Shown here in pieces: positions 48,870 through 60,864 of a stretch of DNA of 64,000 nucleotides. The stretch comes from Pyxicephalus adspersus (taxonomy: Eukaryota > Chordata > Amphibia > Anura > Pyxicephalidae), in contig NC_092859.1 of the NCBI RefSeq assembly GCF_032062135.1, positions 126,518,129-126,582,128 on the forward strand, written 5' to 3'. Position numbers and translations under genes: made by a program. Numbering within the stretch: the first letter of the stretch is position 1; each line of letters opens with the position of its first letter. The notes beneath the pieces are model-generated. The model searched no databases, was not told the DNA's origin, and saw only the letters and a program-made list of their open reading frames with translations.

Positions 48870-49258
48870 AAATTTGGAAATCCCTAAACATGCAAACTAA
48901 GGGCACATTATTCCACACCTGATTGGAATGCCCGAAGATGCACAGATTTTGCATTGATGTATTTAATCTTGTTTACACAGTACTGGGAAGTACCATTCCA
49001 AAAGACCCTAGGGTCACTTCATTAAATGTTAAACCTGAACAATGTACGTCTTTCCGATTCCACCTAATACAATTCATTTCAGCTTGGAGCTCAACTATAC
49101 CAACAATAACACAAGTGGAGGAAAATGTCCTGGTGTCTAACAAATGAGAAGATATCTGCCACTCTACAGGACAAACATGATAAATTCCCTAAAATATGGG
49201 AACCATGGATTACACACTATTTACCTCCTGAGTTTGATTGGTCATTATTAATAATTTA
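48870..49258 (+). pseudogene. L1/Tx1-like LINE ORF2 C-terminal remnant
   Basis: The frame through 48908 reads KGTLFHT, a stop, then LECPKMHRFCIDVFNLVYTV, keeping the terminal H-x4-C of the L1/Tx1 knuckle. It continues LGSTIPKDPRVTSLNVKPEQ and ends with KFPKIWEPWITHYLPPEFDW before a TAA at about 49258. The last phrase is characteristic of the C-terminus of L1/Tx1-type reverse transcriptases. One in-frame stop and a frame change after about 49147 break it. The endonuclease and RT core are absent (5-prime truncation). Confidence 0.75.
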
Positions 49259-49728
49259 AATCAAGGTTCCGAACCACAACATATAAGTGAAAATCCGCGG
49301 ATCCACAGAATAGGTTGTAATACCATGACTTTCCTTAACCTCACCCCAACCAGATACCTCCCACCCTCCTTACCCTTTTCCATCCCCCTGTGTATTGTCT
49401 GAGTCTTTGTGTAAATTAGAATAAAATGATTCTACTTGATATGATTTGGATCAAATGTAATAGGATGAAAAACTTCTACCATAATTTACCTTCTTTTCAA
49501 TTTGGAATACTTTATCATCTACCAAAGATTTATATTCCTAATCCACTAAACATATTAAGCAACTGAAGAACTGACTATGCTAAAATGATAATACTTTCTA
49601 CTCAAAAAGTATATTTTTTAGTTTATATTCTTATATAATATATATACTTTATTTTAATTGGTATTTGTTACATGTTAATGCAATATGTTAAAAATCAATA
49701 AAAACTTATTGAAAAGAAACTTACAAAC
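49259..49728 (+). repeat. Probable LINE 3-prime UTR and A-rich end
   Basis: Directly downstream of the ORF2 remnant the sequence ends with 'aaaaatcaataaaaactta' at about 49690-49708, a polyadenylation-signal-like terminus followed by A-rich sequence, as expected for an L1-type element. Confidence 0.5.
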
Positions 49729-50553
49729 ATGTGTCAAGCCATTTACTTGCATCAATAAAATCTGCAAAACAATCTTGCAAAAAAAGAGTCTTGTAAAAAG
49801 TTATTTGGTCTGAACATGATAATCATTTCAAGTTAGATTTTGAGGTTGGATTATGGCATTTTACTAAATGGCTTGATGGAAAGACCAGGGTTTTGAACAC
49901 CAGAAAGCCCAGCATGTTCTGACAGCTTACTGTTCTTTGACAGATAGTGATACATAGGTTGACTTTATGTGTTGTAGACGATTCACGCCTATAGCAAACT
50001 ATAAGAATGGCATAGCATATCCAAAATAGAGGAAACTTTATTAGAACTTGGATATTAAAAGATATCTAATAAGACACACGGACAACTTTTGTCTGTACTA
50101 TGAATTCATATAGATTACATTGTATTTTCCTAAGATTTCTTACTGCAGGAAATGCTTATGAAATTCAGCCCTCTGACTGCATCATCTGACAATCCACTGG
50201 CTATATAATTATATAGCCTAATTAAAATGTAGTGTCTGTGTGTTGTGACAACTGAAATGAGAAGCTCCAGTGTATTTCAATCCAGATTTTTTATGAATTC
50301 ACCAGAGACACAGCAAACATATAATTTCATTTTAAGATTAGAGCCAAAAGCAACTGCTTATGATATCATTTCATCATAGCATTTATTATAGCTACCATTC
50401 ATAACAGTAAATCTTGCTAGCTTTAAAAATAATGGCAATAATTCCATGTACATAAGGTTCCAAAGATGTACAGGATGTGTTTCAGTTTAATCATTTAAAA
50501 AAAGTGCAATGCTGGTTTGAGGTGTACATTTAGATATGAGCCATGTATTGATT

Positions 50554-50554
<1 letters not shown>
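49729..50554. other. Unassigned non-coding sequence
   Basis: Nothing recognised. Confidence 0.6.

Positions 50555-50588
<34 letters not shown>
50555..50588. repeat. (AT)n microsatellite
   Basis: About 17 AT dinucleotides without interruption. Confidence 0.95.
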
Positions 50589-50591
<3 letters not shown>

Positions 50592-50789
50592 ACTCCTTTG
50601 TCTCCTTTTTTATGAATATTTACCTTGAAGGTTTGTACAGTGATCAAAACAGAGAATGTTGCTGCAGTTTGCCAATACTTATCCGTATATCACACATTAT
50701 ATGTTCATGTAGTGGATGCACCTATCCATATCACACAACATATTTCAATCCATGAATGAAATCTTCTTTCTGTAAGGCCCTGGTTCAGT

Positions 50790-51190
50790 AACCATACTCT
50801 CTAGATACCAGTCCTCCAAATCTAACGCTGCACTCTTCACCTATAGCAGCCCCCGCTAAGCCTCAGAAGACTAGTTGTGTTTCCCAGCACACAGTTGCCC
50901 CCAGGACTTAGTGCGCAAGGGATATTGTCTGGGGAAGAGCTAACAGAGGACCAGGACCCCACAAATAATGCAGTACCACCAGAGAAAAGGTCAGCAACAG
51001 TAAATCAGACGAATTCACACACTAGCAGCAAGTCAATCTACTAGAGTTTAACACTATAACAGGCATTAGGGACTATGAGCAGAAAGGCTATAAATCCCAA
51101 GCAGGCAATGACAGAGCAGGACTAAGTCAGGAACTAACCTGCACCTAAAATCCCCTTTAGTTGTCCGCAGTCTCACAGCCTGTGCTGGGG
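50790..51190. other. G+C-richer segment, possible retroelement relic
   Basis: A patch with higher C and G content than its flanks ('agcagcccccgctaagcctc', 'cacagttgcccccaggac'). The composition resembles leader or LTR regions of frog LTR retroelements. No LTR pair or coding motif confirms this. Confidence 0.25.
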
Positions 51191-51947
51191 ATGCCGATAA
51201 AGTACATCTCAGGAACAACAGGGAAACGGGCTGCTGCTATTTCATAGTTCCCCTTGCTGCTGCATGTGACATAGCTAGACAGAATAAATTGTGTTTGATA
51301 CTGCGATGGTGAACAACACGGGATCGCAGGCCAGAAAAGCATCTTCTAACACCTTCTTTGCATATGATGGTTTTGCCAATACAGGAATCCTGTATATTAA
51401 TGCAAACTGACTGTGTGACAATCAGGAAAATAATCACTTAGTGAGCTCAGTAGAAATCAATAGGAAGAATGTTAGAGTAATTGATAATGGCAGTTTTGTA
51501 ATAGCTCTATAGTTTATATGACATTTACCATATAGTCACTGCAAGTAAATTTTCCCATTGCGTGTCTTCTAAATATGTTTTAAATTACAGGGGATTATTA
51601 ACTACCACTTTGGTGAATGTCACAGTCACTGCATAATAGATATGCCCCCTAGGAATTCTCACTTTTTCACTTAGGCTAATGCATGATCAAGAGTCTCCCT
51701 GAATGGATCTCTCAATAAGCAATTACTAACTAATACAAAGTCTCTGGATTAGGTCAAACAGCATCTAGGATACATAGCTGATTAAGTATTTAATTGGTAA
51801 CGTATTCCATGTAGTTAAAACTGTCAGGACTGTTACAATATAAATGTAAATTATATATGTAATGTCCTGTAGTACTAAAAATCAGATGTTGGGGCTTTCC
51901 ACAATAATCCATTTTGATACATTCAGGAAGGTAAACATAATGGAGAC
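51191..51947. other. Unassigned non-coding sequence
   Basis: Nothing recognised. Confidence 0.6.
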
Positions 51948-52127
51948 TGCAATTATTATTATATTATTATTATTATTTTTATTATTAAAAATAATAATTT
52001 CCTGTACTTATATAGCGCCAACATATTATGCAGCGCTGTACATTAAATAGGGGTTGCAAATGACAGACTGATACAAACAATGACACAGAAGGTGTAGAGG
52101 ACCCTGCCCTTCGGAGCTTGCAATCAG
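51948..52127 (-). repeat. L2/CR1-like LINE 3-prime tail with ATT repeats
   Basis: On the minus strand: 'gattgcaagctccgaagggc', 'accttctgtgtcattg', 'tgcaacccctatttaatg', 'gcgctatataagtacagg', then ~60 bp of A/T trinucleotides. Confidence 0.78.
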
Positions 52128-52574
52128 TTTTAATATATTAGCCTATAAACACTCATCATGTAAACACAGATAAATCTTTCCATAAATTTCCTGTATTACG
52201 TGTTACATTTTTAATATGTATATACAATGGGTTATTTTTAGTATTATAGGTGTACCTATTGTCTTTAAGAGCATTTCTTACCAGATAATTGGCTTGTTCT
52301 AGTGAAATTGATCTCATGGGACAGATGGTGGTTTACTTTTTTTTAATGAAATATTCATGATCCTTTCTGAAGACACCCCAGCTGTCTGATCTTGGTGGAA
52401 AAGGTGATTTTTTACAAAGGGATTATTAGTAACATGGAAGCTAGTGTTGCATCTTAAACTTCTTTCTCGTAGAGGAGTAATGGTGTTCCCAAAAGTGCAA
52501 TCATGATGGCCTTTAAAATGACACTTTGATGTTCTTTATTTGCCTGTTTCTGGTTTAATGAACGTTCTGTGTTA
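52128..52574. other. Unassigned non-coding sequence
   Basis: Nothing recognised. Confidence 0.6.
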
Positions 52575-53230
52575 CCAGGCGAACGCAGTCCAAGGAGCAG
52601 GGTTTAAGAATTCACCTGCAGTTCACAAGAGCACCAACAAGGGACAATGACTTCATCCAAACTGGACACAGCTGACAGTCAGGCAGAAACAAAGCATGTT
52701 GTACAATAAGCATGGTTATGGTCATCAGGGCAGCTAGGTAACAAGGATGGCTAATGAACAGGCAAAAGATCAAGACAAGCAGAAAATTGTGAAACAGCAG
52801 ACAGAGGTCATACACAGAAATCAACATGGAGATGTAAGGTGTTGGAACAGGGAGCATGGAAATTATACTCAGAGGTGTGCTGCAACATCGTTTGCTAGGA
52901 GCAAGCAGGGAGAGCAACAGGGGAGTGCTGACAAATTTTTCCCCAGTTCCATGGGGATTTAAAAAGTTAATGCAAAAAACAACAGGAATCTAAAATGGGA
53001 TCTAATGCAAAACAGATCCTAAGTGGAGGATTCTAAAGTGGATGCACAGGTGACCAAAAATCAAAGATGGAACCCAGGTGTGGAACAGCAGATGGATCCT
53101 GCAGAGATTCATCTGCAACATAACCAGCACAGGAATTATGACTGGGACCCAGGTGTGAAAAACATGTTGATCCTGCAGAGACTCAGCTGCATTATGACCA
53201 ACTGTTTAAAGTAAAACAAGTAGGGGTTGC
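52575..53230. other. Purine-rich segment of possible retroelement origin
   Basis: Rich in A and G ('aacaggcaaaagatcaagac', 'gagcaagcagggagagcaac'). It contains the 75-bp duplication at 53071. Such leader-like purine-rich stretches occur in Gypsy-like elements, but no gag, pol or LTR signature is visible. Confidence 0.3.
53071..53192 (+). repeat. 75-bp direct duplication (two units)
   Basis: 'acccaggtgtggaacagcag' at 53072 and 'acccaggtgtgaaaaacatg' at 53147 start two units exactly 75 bp apart. Both continue 'gatcctgcagaga' and end in 'tgca'. The period is a multiple of three. Confidence 0.8.
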
Positions 53231-54535
53231 TTTTGGACACAGCAAACAAAGCAATAACATCTATAGAAATGCAAAGACAGTCTGGAGTTGGTGAAAGCAA
53301 TTTAGAAGGAGGTCAACTACTAGAGAAATGTATCAGTAATGAATTCAAAATTATTCTAGAGGCACCTTTAACTGATGTAAAAACCAAGATTCACTTGTTA
53401 CCCAACACCTGCCTAGCCTGTAGACACAAGCCCTGTTTTTTTCCTATCTGTAAAAATCTGCAAAAAATAAAAAATGAGATGGCACCCCAATAAAGCAGGT
53501 AGTTCATATATCAATCAATGCTATCATGGGTCCAAATTTGTCGACAGCAAGCAGGACTCCATTAGAGAAAGTCATAATCACCAGATAAGTAGACTTTGCT
53601 GGCCTGCACTGCTTATGAAAATTGTGCAGTATAAAGGTTTACATGTAATAAATAAATTCAAATTAGTGGAATATTGTTATGTTTATATATTTTTACATCT
53701 TTTATGAGAAAACATTTAACATAACACAAACTTTAGTGCATCATGCCTCAGCATTTTTACAAAAAAAAAACTCAATTCATTCTGGATATTTCCTGCACCT
53801 GTCAGAATTGAAATTAGGAGAAATAACTAATTTGTGAGTACAGGCATGATTAAACCACAGAGCCATCGGAAAATGAAGAGGAAGAATGACTCTGTTTGTC
53901 TTAAACTGCAGAGTCAGCATCTAGTTCCTATGGGATTGTTAGCTCAGATAATTAAGATCTTCATTGAGTGCACTAATTCAAGCAAGCTGGTGAAAGAGAA
54001 AGCTATGTTTCCTTAGGTGGTAAATATGGAAACAAATTCACAGGAGATCAGTGCTTTCCAGTCATTCTTTGTTAGAGAGCAAAATATTCTGATTGTAGAA
54101 TATGAAGGAATAATGAATAAGAAAGATGCATGAGTCAGTCATAGCAAGTTGTATTTATAACTTTGATTAGTTTTCATCTAGCGTGCTGAAATAAATGTCT
54201 ATGTTAACTACAATGACTAGTCTCCCTTTTTTTTTTCTTTTTTAACAGTAATATTTTGTTTTGAAGAATCATTACGCACAAGGAACAAAAGTATCTTTTT
54301 CTAAAATTGTAAAACAATTAAAACAAAAAATTACCATATACTACAGAATTTGTTTGGGGAAATCCCCTTGGGACTTTAAAGGCATTGTATTATTATTCAT
54401 TAGATCAGATACCACATAATTTTTTAAAACATCACATTTAATAAGTAACAATATTAACAATCATAAAACAACCATCAATAACATAATTGTAGTTATAAAT
54501 CACTTTAAAGTCGGATCTCAGGCGTAAACGAGTTT
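53231..54535. other. Unassigned non-coding sequence
   Basis: Several 60-90-codon plus-strand frames exist at 53227-54016, but none has a recognisable domain or shared register. Confidence 0.5.
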
Positions 54536-54571
54536 GACGCGTTTCGCGGATCAAACGTCAGCTTCCACAGG
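54536..54571 (-). other. GCGAAACGCGTC motif with upstream CCTGTGGAAGC
   Basis: On the minus strand: CCTGTGGAAGC (54561-54571), then tgacgtttgatcc and GCGAAACGCGTC (54536-54547). The 12-bp word is identical to one at 63738-63749. The upstream box departs from CTGANGA, so a ribozyme reading fits less well here than at 41474. Confidence 0.4.
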
Positions 54572-54854
54572 AACAAAATCGCCTAAAATCATATAACAAT
54601 CGACAATGATACATTTCATATTCAATTTCAATGTTTACATCATTCAATTAAAATTATCACTTACAAATAGTCCTCACATTAGTCTCTCAAATTTTAACAT
54701 CATGTTAATGTTAAAACAAAAAATACAAATTATCCAATATCACAAACCCAGGCAATAAAAAAGATGATAAAATGTTTGCATAGCACACCACCAGGTCAGA
54801 GTGTGATTACTAATAAAATTCCCATTCATACCTATTTATGGATACAACACAGAA

Positions 54855-54980
54855 TTTATTATTATTAATATTAAACAGGATTTATATAGCGCCAACATAT
54901 TACACAGCACTGTACATTAAATAGGGATTGCAAATGACAGACTAATAGAGACAGTGATACAGGAGGAGAGGACGAAGAAG
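54855..54980 (-). repeat. L2/CR1-like LINE 3-prime tail
   Basis: On the minus strand: 'ctctcctcctgtatcactgt', 'tgcaatccctatttaatg', 'gcgctatataaatcctg' and an AAT-rich end. Confidence 0.78.
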
Positions 54981-55209
54981 GGAAGGGGTTTTTAGGGGGG
55001 AAGGAAAAAGAAGTCTAAATCAGGAGGGCTCAGTACCAAGGAGCAGTTTTTCGATCCATGGATTTCAGGTGAGTTCAAATGCATGATGAGTGTCTTCGAA
55101 AGTGCAAGTAAGCCTGCCATTAAACATTATCTATTTGAATTTTGTCAACAACAAGAACTGGGAGATGGAGGGCGATTTGCAGGCCTTAGCCAGCGCTAAC
55201 AGTACAAAA

Positions 55210-55500
55210 TTACAGAATTACCTAGGATATTTAGGTAGGGGTATTGCAATTTTACTCCTTGGGGCATTTTGCCAGCTTGGATGAATGGAGGTCTGTAACA
55301 CCAGGGAAATAAGTTGAAATACTCTAGTAATCCTGTGCCACTGGGAAGGCCCACCATATGTGCTCCATGCCGCCCACTCTGCTACATCCCCTAAAACAGA
55401 GATCTGAGGAGCCCGGTTACACACCCTTTTAGCTCTCAGCCTACTTTGTTACAGAGTAATATGGCACCTCTCAAATCCTTCCCTGTCAAGATTTTACCAC
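55210..55500 (-). pseudogene. Possible LINE ORF2 fragment, heavily decayed
   Basis: One minus-strand frame reads LGDVAEWAAWSTYGGPSQWH and RITRVFQLIS. It weakly follows the 'L-P-D-V...Y-Y...A...W-H...I' pattern found after the RT domain of L1/Tx1-type proteins. No catalytic residue is covered and the similarity is marginal. It may be chance. Confidence 0.25.
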
Positions 55501-56754
55501 CACTTGACCAAGGGGTCAGCTTTGACATTGGGAAGCAAGGCCCTGCTTCTCTATCACAATGGCTGCCTCCACACAAAGACACGGTTCAAAAAAAAGCATT
55601 ATAAGTCAGTAATGGGTAAAAGACCAACTGTAGGTAGACCACAGGCAATACTGATAAGTCCTTAGCCCCCTGCCTGCTTTCTTGGGTACAATTTTCAGGG
55701 TTCATTGTTTTTTTAATAAGTATAAACCTAAGCAGTTTAACTTATTTGTGTAAATGTAGCAATCACAGGTTAACTTGGTGCACTTAAAAAGAGAATCTGG
55801 CAACCTTAAAATTTTATTGCTGAGATAAGAATTCTAAATGTTTTTTTCTATCTTTTTGCTAGTTTTTAATTTGTTTAAAAATATACATACATATAAAAAG
55901 TTTTTATTTAGTTTAGGTAAAATTGACATGATTAAGACAGAAACTATTTGTCCTTTAGATTCCTGAGAATGTATTTGGTTTTGCATTGAGGTGTGTTAAG
56001 CTCAATTTGAATATTTCACAGTTATTTTTATCTGTGACTGTATTTTACTCTCAGGGCTTTGACCAACAAATGTCTTCTTCTCATCACTGTAATGGCGATT
56101 GTAGGGGAAAAACTTTAATTTAGGAACCTTCTTAGTTTTAACCATGTGGAAGAACTTCAGATATTTCGGATCTTAAAGGAAACCATAATCCTTACTGTGT
56201 TGATTGGTGCAGAATAACAACATTTGAAAAACTAGAGCTGTTACCTTAAAAGACAGGTGTGGATATCAGTGTATAATAAACTTATGTAAGCCATATTCAG
56301 ATACTTTTCAATGTGGCCAGCAAAAAATTAAGAGCATGTTCCCATGGGCGGGCTGGTTGCTAGCTATGGCGCAGAGCAGAAAGGCATATCTTCTGGTCTC
56401 TATGCTTATCTTTTTTAGGACCTGACTGCATTTTCACTTTAATGATGAAAAATGTGATGATTGCCATAAAATATTATAAACATCTTAAATAAAATTGGAT
56501 GGTTACAAAAATGTTTGCATTGGTACAAGGTTGTAAAAGAGGAACCGAAGAATAGGAAGTTAGAATAGGAATTGTTTTGTTTTTCTCACATTCTGTAATT
56601 ACGTTGTTCTTTTTCAATTTCAAAACAATTTTAATAGTTTATCTTTGAAAGTACCGCGGCACTCCAAAATTCTTGAGCATTTCCAATCAATTTTTATTTT
56701 GTGATGGTCATGGTGAGTGATCTTTAATGTAACATAGGCATATGTTATATGTTA
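55501..56754. other. Unassigned non-coding sequence
   Basis: Nothing recognised. Confidence 0.6.
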
Positions 56755-57129
56755 TAGGCAAACTCAAAACTGCCCAAAACAAAAAAAATACACTTACCTT
56801 GAATCCCGCAGAGCAGTCGATTGGTCCGGAGGCTTCTTCCATTGTGTCCGGCGTCATCCCAGTATCCGTCTTTGAGCCGTTCTTTTTACTATGTCTGTGT
56901 CCACTTGGTGATGCCCAGCCAGCATCTGCGTCCCCTGGCCTTGCATCCCGGCATGTGAACATTGGAAACGTGAGGCTAGGGGATGCAGATGTCGGGCGAC
57001 ATGCGATGTGTATGCAAGCGTCGGGGGTTGGACCGGCGTGAAATTTAAAATTAGAAGTATTTTTAAATGTCAAATGTACCAATTTGACATTTGAAAATAC
57101 TAAAATAATCGTACCACCAGGGAGGTTAG
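56755..57129. mobile_element. CpG-rich composite foldback sequence
   Basis: The start ('aaactcaaaactgcccaaaac', then 'cacttaccttgaatcccgca') matches the 14405 element. The end (reversed: TAACCTCCCTGGTGGTA) matches the TTAACC-ended family at 24775. A hairpin 'aaatgtcaaa...tttgacattt' lies at about 57065-57093. Long opposed frames at 56708-57082 are by-products of G+C content. Confidence 0.5.
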
Positions 57130-57399
57130 GGGAGCAGGTACTGGACAGAATATAATAAAGTATAATAAAGAAAGGTATTGTTTGTCATTTAAAGGCGTAT
57201 ATAAAGTATAAAAAAGTTATATATAAAGTATAATAAAGCTAGAGGGTCAAAGAATGAGCAAAGCATGGTTAAAGCTGACAGGCATGAGATGCTCAATCCA
57301 TGGTGACCATTTTGGTTGGAATTTGTCCAACTTATCTTCTTCTCGAGTGGTTTGTTTTTGAAGAACACCTCCCTGGGGGTCTGAATAATACCTGTTATT

Positions 57400-57700
57400 T
57401 TTAATTTCCTGCCTGGTCCTGCCTCCCAGCCGAACGGTCCTGTCCTCCAGCCACGCACTCACACCGCCCGGCCGACGGGCATCTGCTTTTCCTGGCCTCA
57501 CGTCCCCAATGTTCACACGCAAGGGACGCAGATGCGGGGCATCGCTGGAGGACACGGCTAAAGGATTCCGTGGGAATGTGGGGACCAGGTAAGACTTTAA
57601 ACTCCCTGGCGATTCCACCCCGAGTGTGGCTTGGGGTTACCACTTTTAGTATGGATAATTCACCCCAAGCCACATCGGTATTACCGCTAGAGAGATTAAG
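57400..57700. mobile_element. CpG-rich foldback fragment, TTAACC-type right end
   Basis: The right end, reversed, reads TTAATCTCTCTAGCGGTA, like the 24775 family, and includes a 13-bp perfect hairpin (57625-57637 and 57662-57674). 'gggaccaggtaagactttaa' shares 'ggaccaggtaaga' with 25248. The minus-strand frames of 100-123 codons here are composition artefacts. Confidence 0.5.
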
Positions 57701-58102
57701 CAACTCATTGTTTAAATTCTCCTAAATATTAATTGTGTGCTTTCCAGGCTTTGACAATAGATTTTCTGCTGCTGTAAAAAATAGGCTGTAGTAGCTGGAA
57801 TCGTTGGCATTGCAATGGGTAGGTTATTTGCAGAATAAAACTTTAAGTTGGCCTAAGACACAAGAAAACCAAATACTCTACTGACCACAGAATATACAGT
57901 ACTTTCAGCGAGTAATAATTTACACCTCATGGACTTTTACTTTTCAAAGTACAACATGAAGAAAGACCAGCTTTAAGATTGCTGACCCCATAATTTTATA
58001 GAAGACCAATACCAAATTAAATATTAAAATAAATTTCAAATTGAAAACATTGCATGTATCAAACATGTTCATAGGCAAGACACATATTCCTATGTAAAGC
58101 AA
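57701..58102. other. Unassigned non-coding sequence
   Basis: Nothing recognised. Confidence 0.6.
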
Positions 58103-58414
58103 CCTTAGGCTGGTTCTACACGGACTGTTTCCCCAGTGTTTAACCTAAGGCTTTAAAAGCCCCTGTTTGAAATTTCAGGAGTATTAAAGCTTCACTTTAA
58201 ACAGCAAGAAAAGCATTTTTTAAACGCTGAAAAACTTGGGAAAACATCCATATTGAAATCAATAGACATGTTTACTCATTTTTCGCCCAAAACTGTGCCT
58301 CAAGGAAACGTCTTGGTGTAGATTAGCCCATTGGAATGCATAAAAAATTCGAACATGGTCTTTTAAAGCCTCATGTAAAACGCTGGGGAAAAGGCCTGTG
58401 TAGACTAAGCCTTA
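58103..58414. mobile_element. Foldback element, TAAGGCTTAG...TACAC ends
   Basis: Left end CCTTAGGCTGGTTCTACACG; the right end, reversed, TTAAGGCTTAGTCTACACAG. Inside, 'tccccagtgttt' is mirrored by 'aaaacgctgggga'. About 312 bp and non-coding. The ends recall those of the 20965 element (TTAAGG...ACAC) but the interior differs. Confidence 0.62.
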
Positions 58415-60864
58415 AAAAGAAATATTATTACAAGGACATTACTTTTCTCCATTAGTTGTTTATTCTTACTTAGCCATGCAACAAAAAAATTAATTTTTAG
58501 GGTTAGCTGTTTTGCTGATATTCTGAAATGTTAGACTTGGAGACTTACAGCCTGGAAGCACTGTGATTGTATAATTCTCTTTGAGCTTCTTCCAGCCACC
58601 AGTATAAAGAAGTGAACGGAAGTACAAAGATGGTCTGCTCATTTACTCATCTATGCCAAGGCCATCTCTTGTCCTCCTTTACCTCCCTCTAGTGTTTTCT
58701 GGGAGCAGCTGCAGCAAGAAAAAACTTCCTGGATGTCCCTGTTTTTAAAACCTAAATCTGACTTTTTTTCTTTAAGCAGGATGTAGGAACAACAGGTGCC
58801 AAGTGTGAACTTCCTCTTTCATTAATAGGAAGTAAAAAAAGAGGACTTATACCGTCTAAGTCATTCTCAAAACAAGACAAGCAACTATCAGGCAGGATTT
58901 AGATTGTTTTTCCTTTTATATTCATATTTGATTATGTCATACTACAGATATTAAGCTATTAGCTATAGGAACGGGGGTCCCTAGGCAATGCCATATGTTA
59001 AGAAGTGAATTTTGAAAGTGTAGATGCCATTCACTATTAAGCCACAGATAACATTTAGAAATGACATATTCCAAGACTATACACACCATTCTAAATCCTT
59101 TAGAGGTCCATGTAATCAAGTGCCTGCCCAGCAAATTGCACCACTCCAGCCATGAAGTTACTTGTTACAGCATGTAAGTAAATCAAAATTCTAAAAAAAA
59201 GTTTTGTAATAAATGTTTTTGGCACTATTCATAGTAATTATTATTAATACTTATTATTTATTATTAAGAAAACCACAGTGTGGATTAACTGGTGCTGATG
59301 AAATTTGTGTGTTTGGTTAACCAAAAATTCTTCAGCAACTCTATCATTAGTTCGAAAAAATTTTAATGGCAGTCTCCTGAATAGGAAAAAAAAGTGAATG
59401 CCACAGCAGGCATGTATAGGTTGGAAGATAGAAAACAGTGGAGAATTAGGCATCTGACACTTCCAGAAGTGTCAGTTGCTCAAATCAAATCAGTCTGATA
59501 GGGGCTGCAGAACTGGAACAGTGGAGAAGTAGCAGGTGCAGGGAAAGGTGCATATAATAAACCGTTGTATTGCAGCAGTAACTTATTTGAGCAATTCACA
59601 GGTTCATGTATATTGGAAAATACAATATGTCTTTTAAAAAGTGAATGCCCACAAGTAAAGCAAAGTTTTCAAATGAAACAATGCTCCTTAATCCCTGGGC
59701 TCCATACTAATTTAAGGGAAGTCTTATAAAAAATCCAAAATTGAAAGCCTGAAAGTTGTGATAGGATGCATTTGGCTTTCACCATTAGTGTAGAGACCCC
59801 AACATGAGATTAGCTTGTTGGGACTTACCCTTTTATTGATGAATATGTGGAATGAACAATCTTCTTTTTATTGATGTTATGTCTATCTGCTGGCTTCAAG
59901 TGAATTTTGTGCATCCCTGCTGAAAAATGAATTATGTGATCAGAAAATGTAGAATGGCCTTTAAAGGCTTCTCATACAGACATTTTTTTCTGTTCATGGC
60001 AGATGTGTGTCTTGTGACCAAGAAGTCTCTGTCAAGAGAAATTGCAGCTGCTTTAGGGAAATTAAGCTAATCTACCATACGGATGGCCACATTAAAACTG
60101 AAATCATGCTCAAACTAGCTGTGTTTAGAACCACAACATGCACAACCATCAAATAAATGTTTGGAGATAACAGCTTGTCGTACACATGCATGTAGCAATT
60201 TATTTCTTTTCAGCTTGCTACCATGCCATGTTTTTCACACACCCAAAATTTCATAAAAATAGACATTATGTGCACATTGGTATTTCCTATGTGTACACAA
60301 CAAATGTACAGAAATACATTTGATTATCTTTGTCTATGAACAATGTAACTGTAACATTAGCTTTGTGGTGATGCTAGCGATAAGATTATTTAGACGTAAG
60401 TCATAAAATGTCAACCTACTCCACCCATGCAACCTTTATTTCTATGGACACTTCTAGGTGCACAATACCGACCCTGTAACTCCCAGTTTATTTCTGTAGG
60501 TGAATGGTGTAAATAAATTCAGATGTAAAGAGTTGATTGGGAGTTGTTTCACTTGCTGAGCCTTTTTTGGGACAGAGCTGTCCAATATGAAAAGCCACTG
60601 TAATATCAAACATTGATGCAATACTGTACTTGCCAAAGTTTCCATAATATGGTAAATATCTTAGAACTGGGAAATCCAGCTGTTTGAGATACTCATGCAA
60701 CCAATAATGTAAGTGGGACTCATAAAAACTGATGTAAGGTGATTAAACAATATACTGAAAAGATAATTGGAACTGCCGTGTTCAGCAGTTCATTTTTGAC
60801 AGTTCAGGGGTAAACAAAAAAAATCAATGTACAGATTTCAACAACTTGATAGTTGTGCCTTTCC
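58415..60864. other. Unassigned non-coding sequence
   Basis: Mostly unique A/T-rich sequence. Minus-strand frames at 58937, 59244 and 60454-60700 show no recognisable domain. Confidence 0.5.

Noticed and set aside
53227..54016. Successive plus-strand frames as a possible decayed gag/pol
   Set aside because: No zinc knuckle, protease, reverse-transcriptase or integrase motif could be found in any frame.
56708..57703. Minus-strand frames of 100-124 codons and an opposed plus-strand frame
   Set aside because: They sit in CpG-rich foldback sequence where stop codons are rare in all frames. The protein is Pro/Gly/Arg-rich, without a domain.
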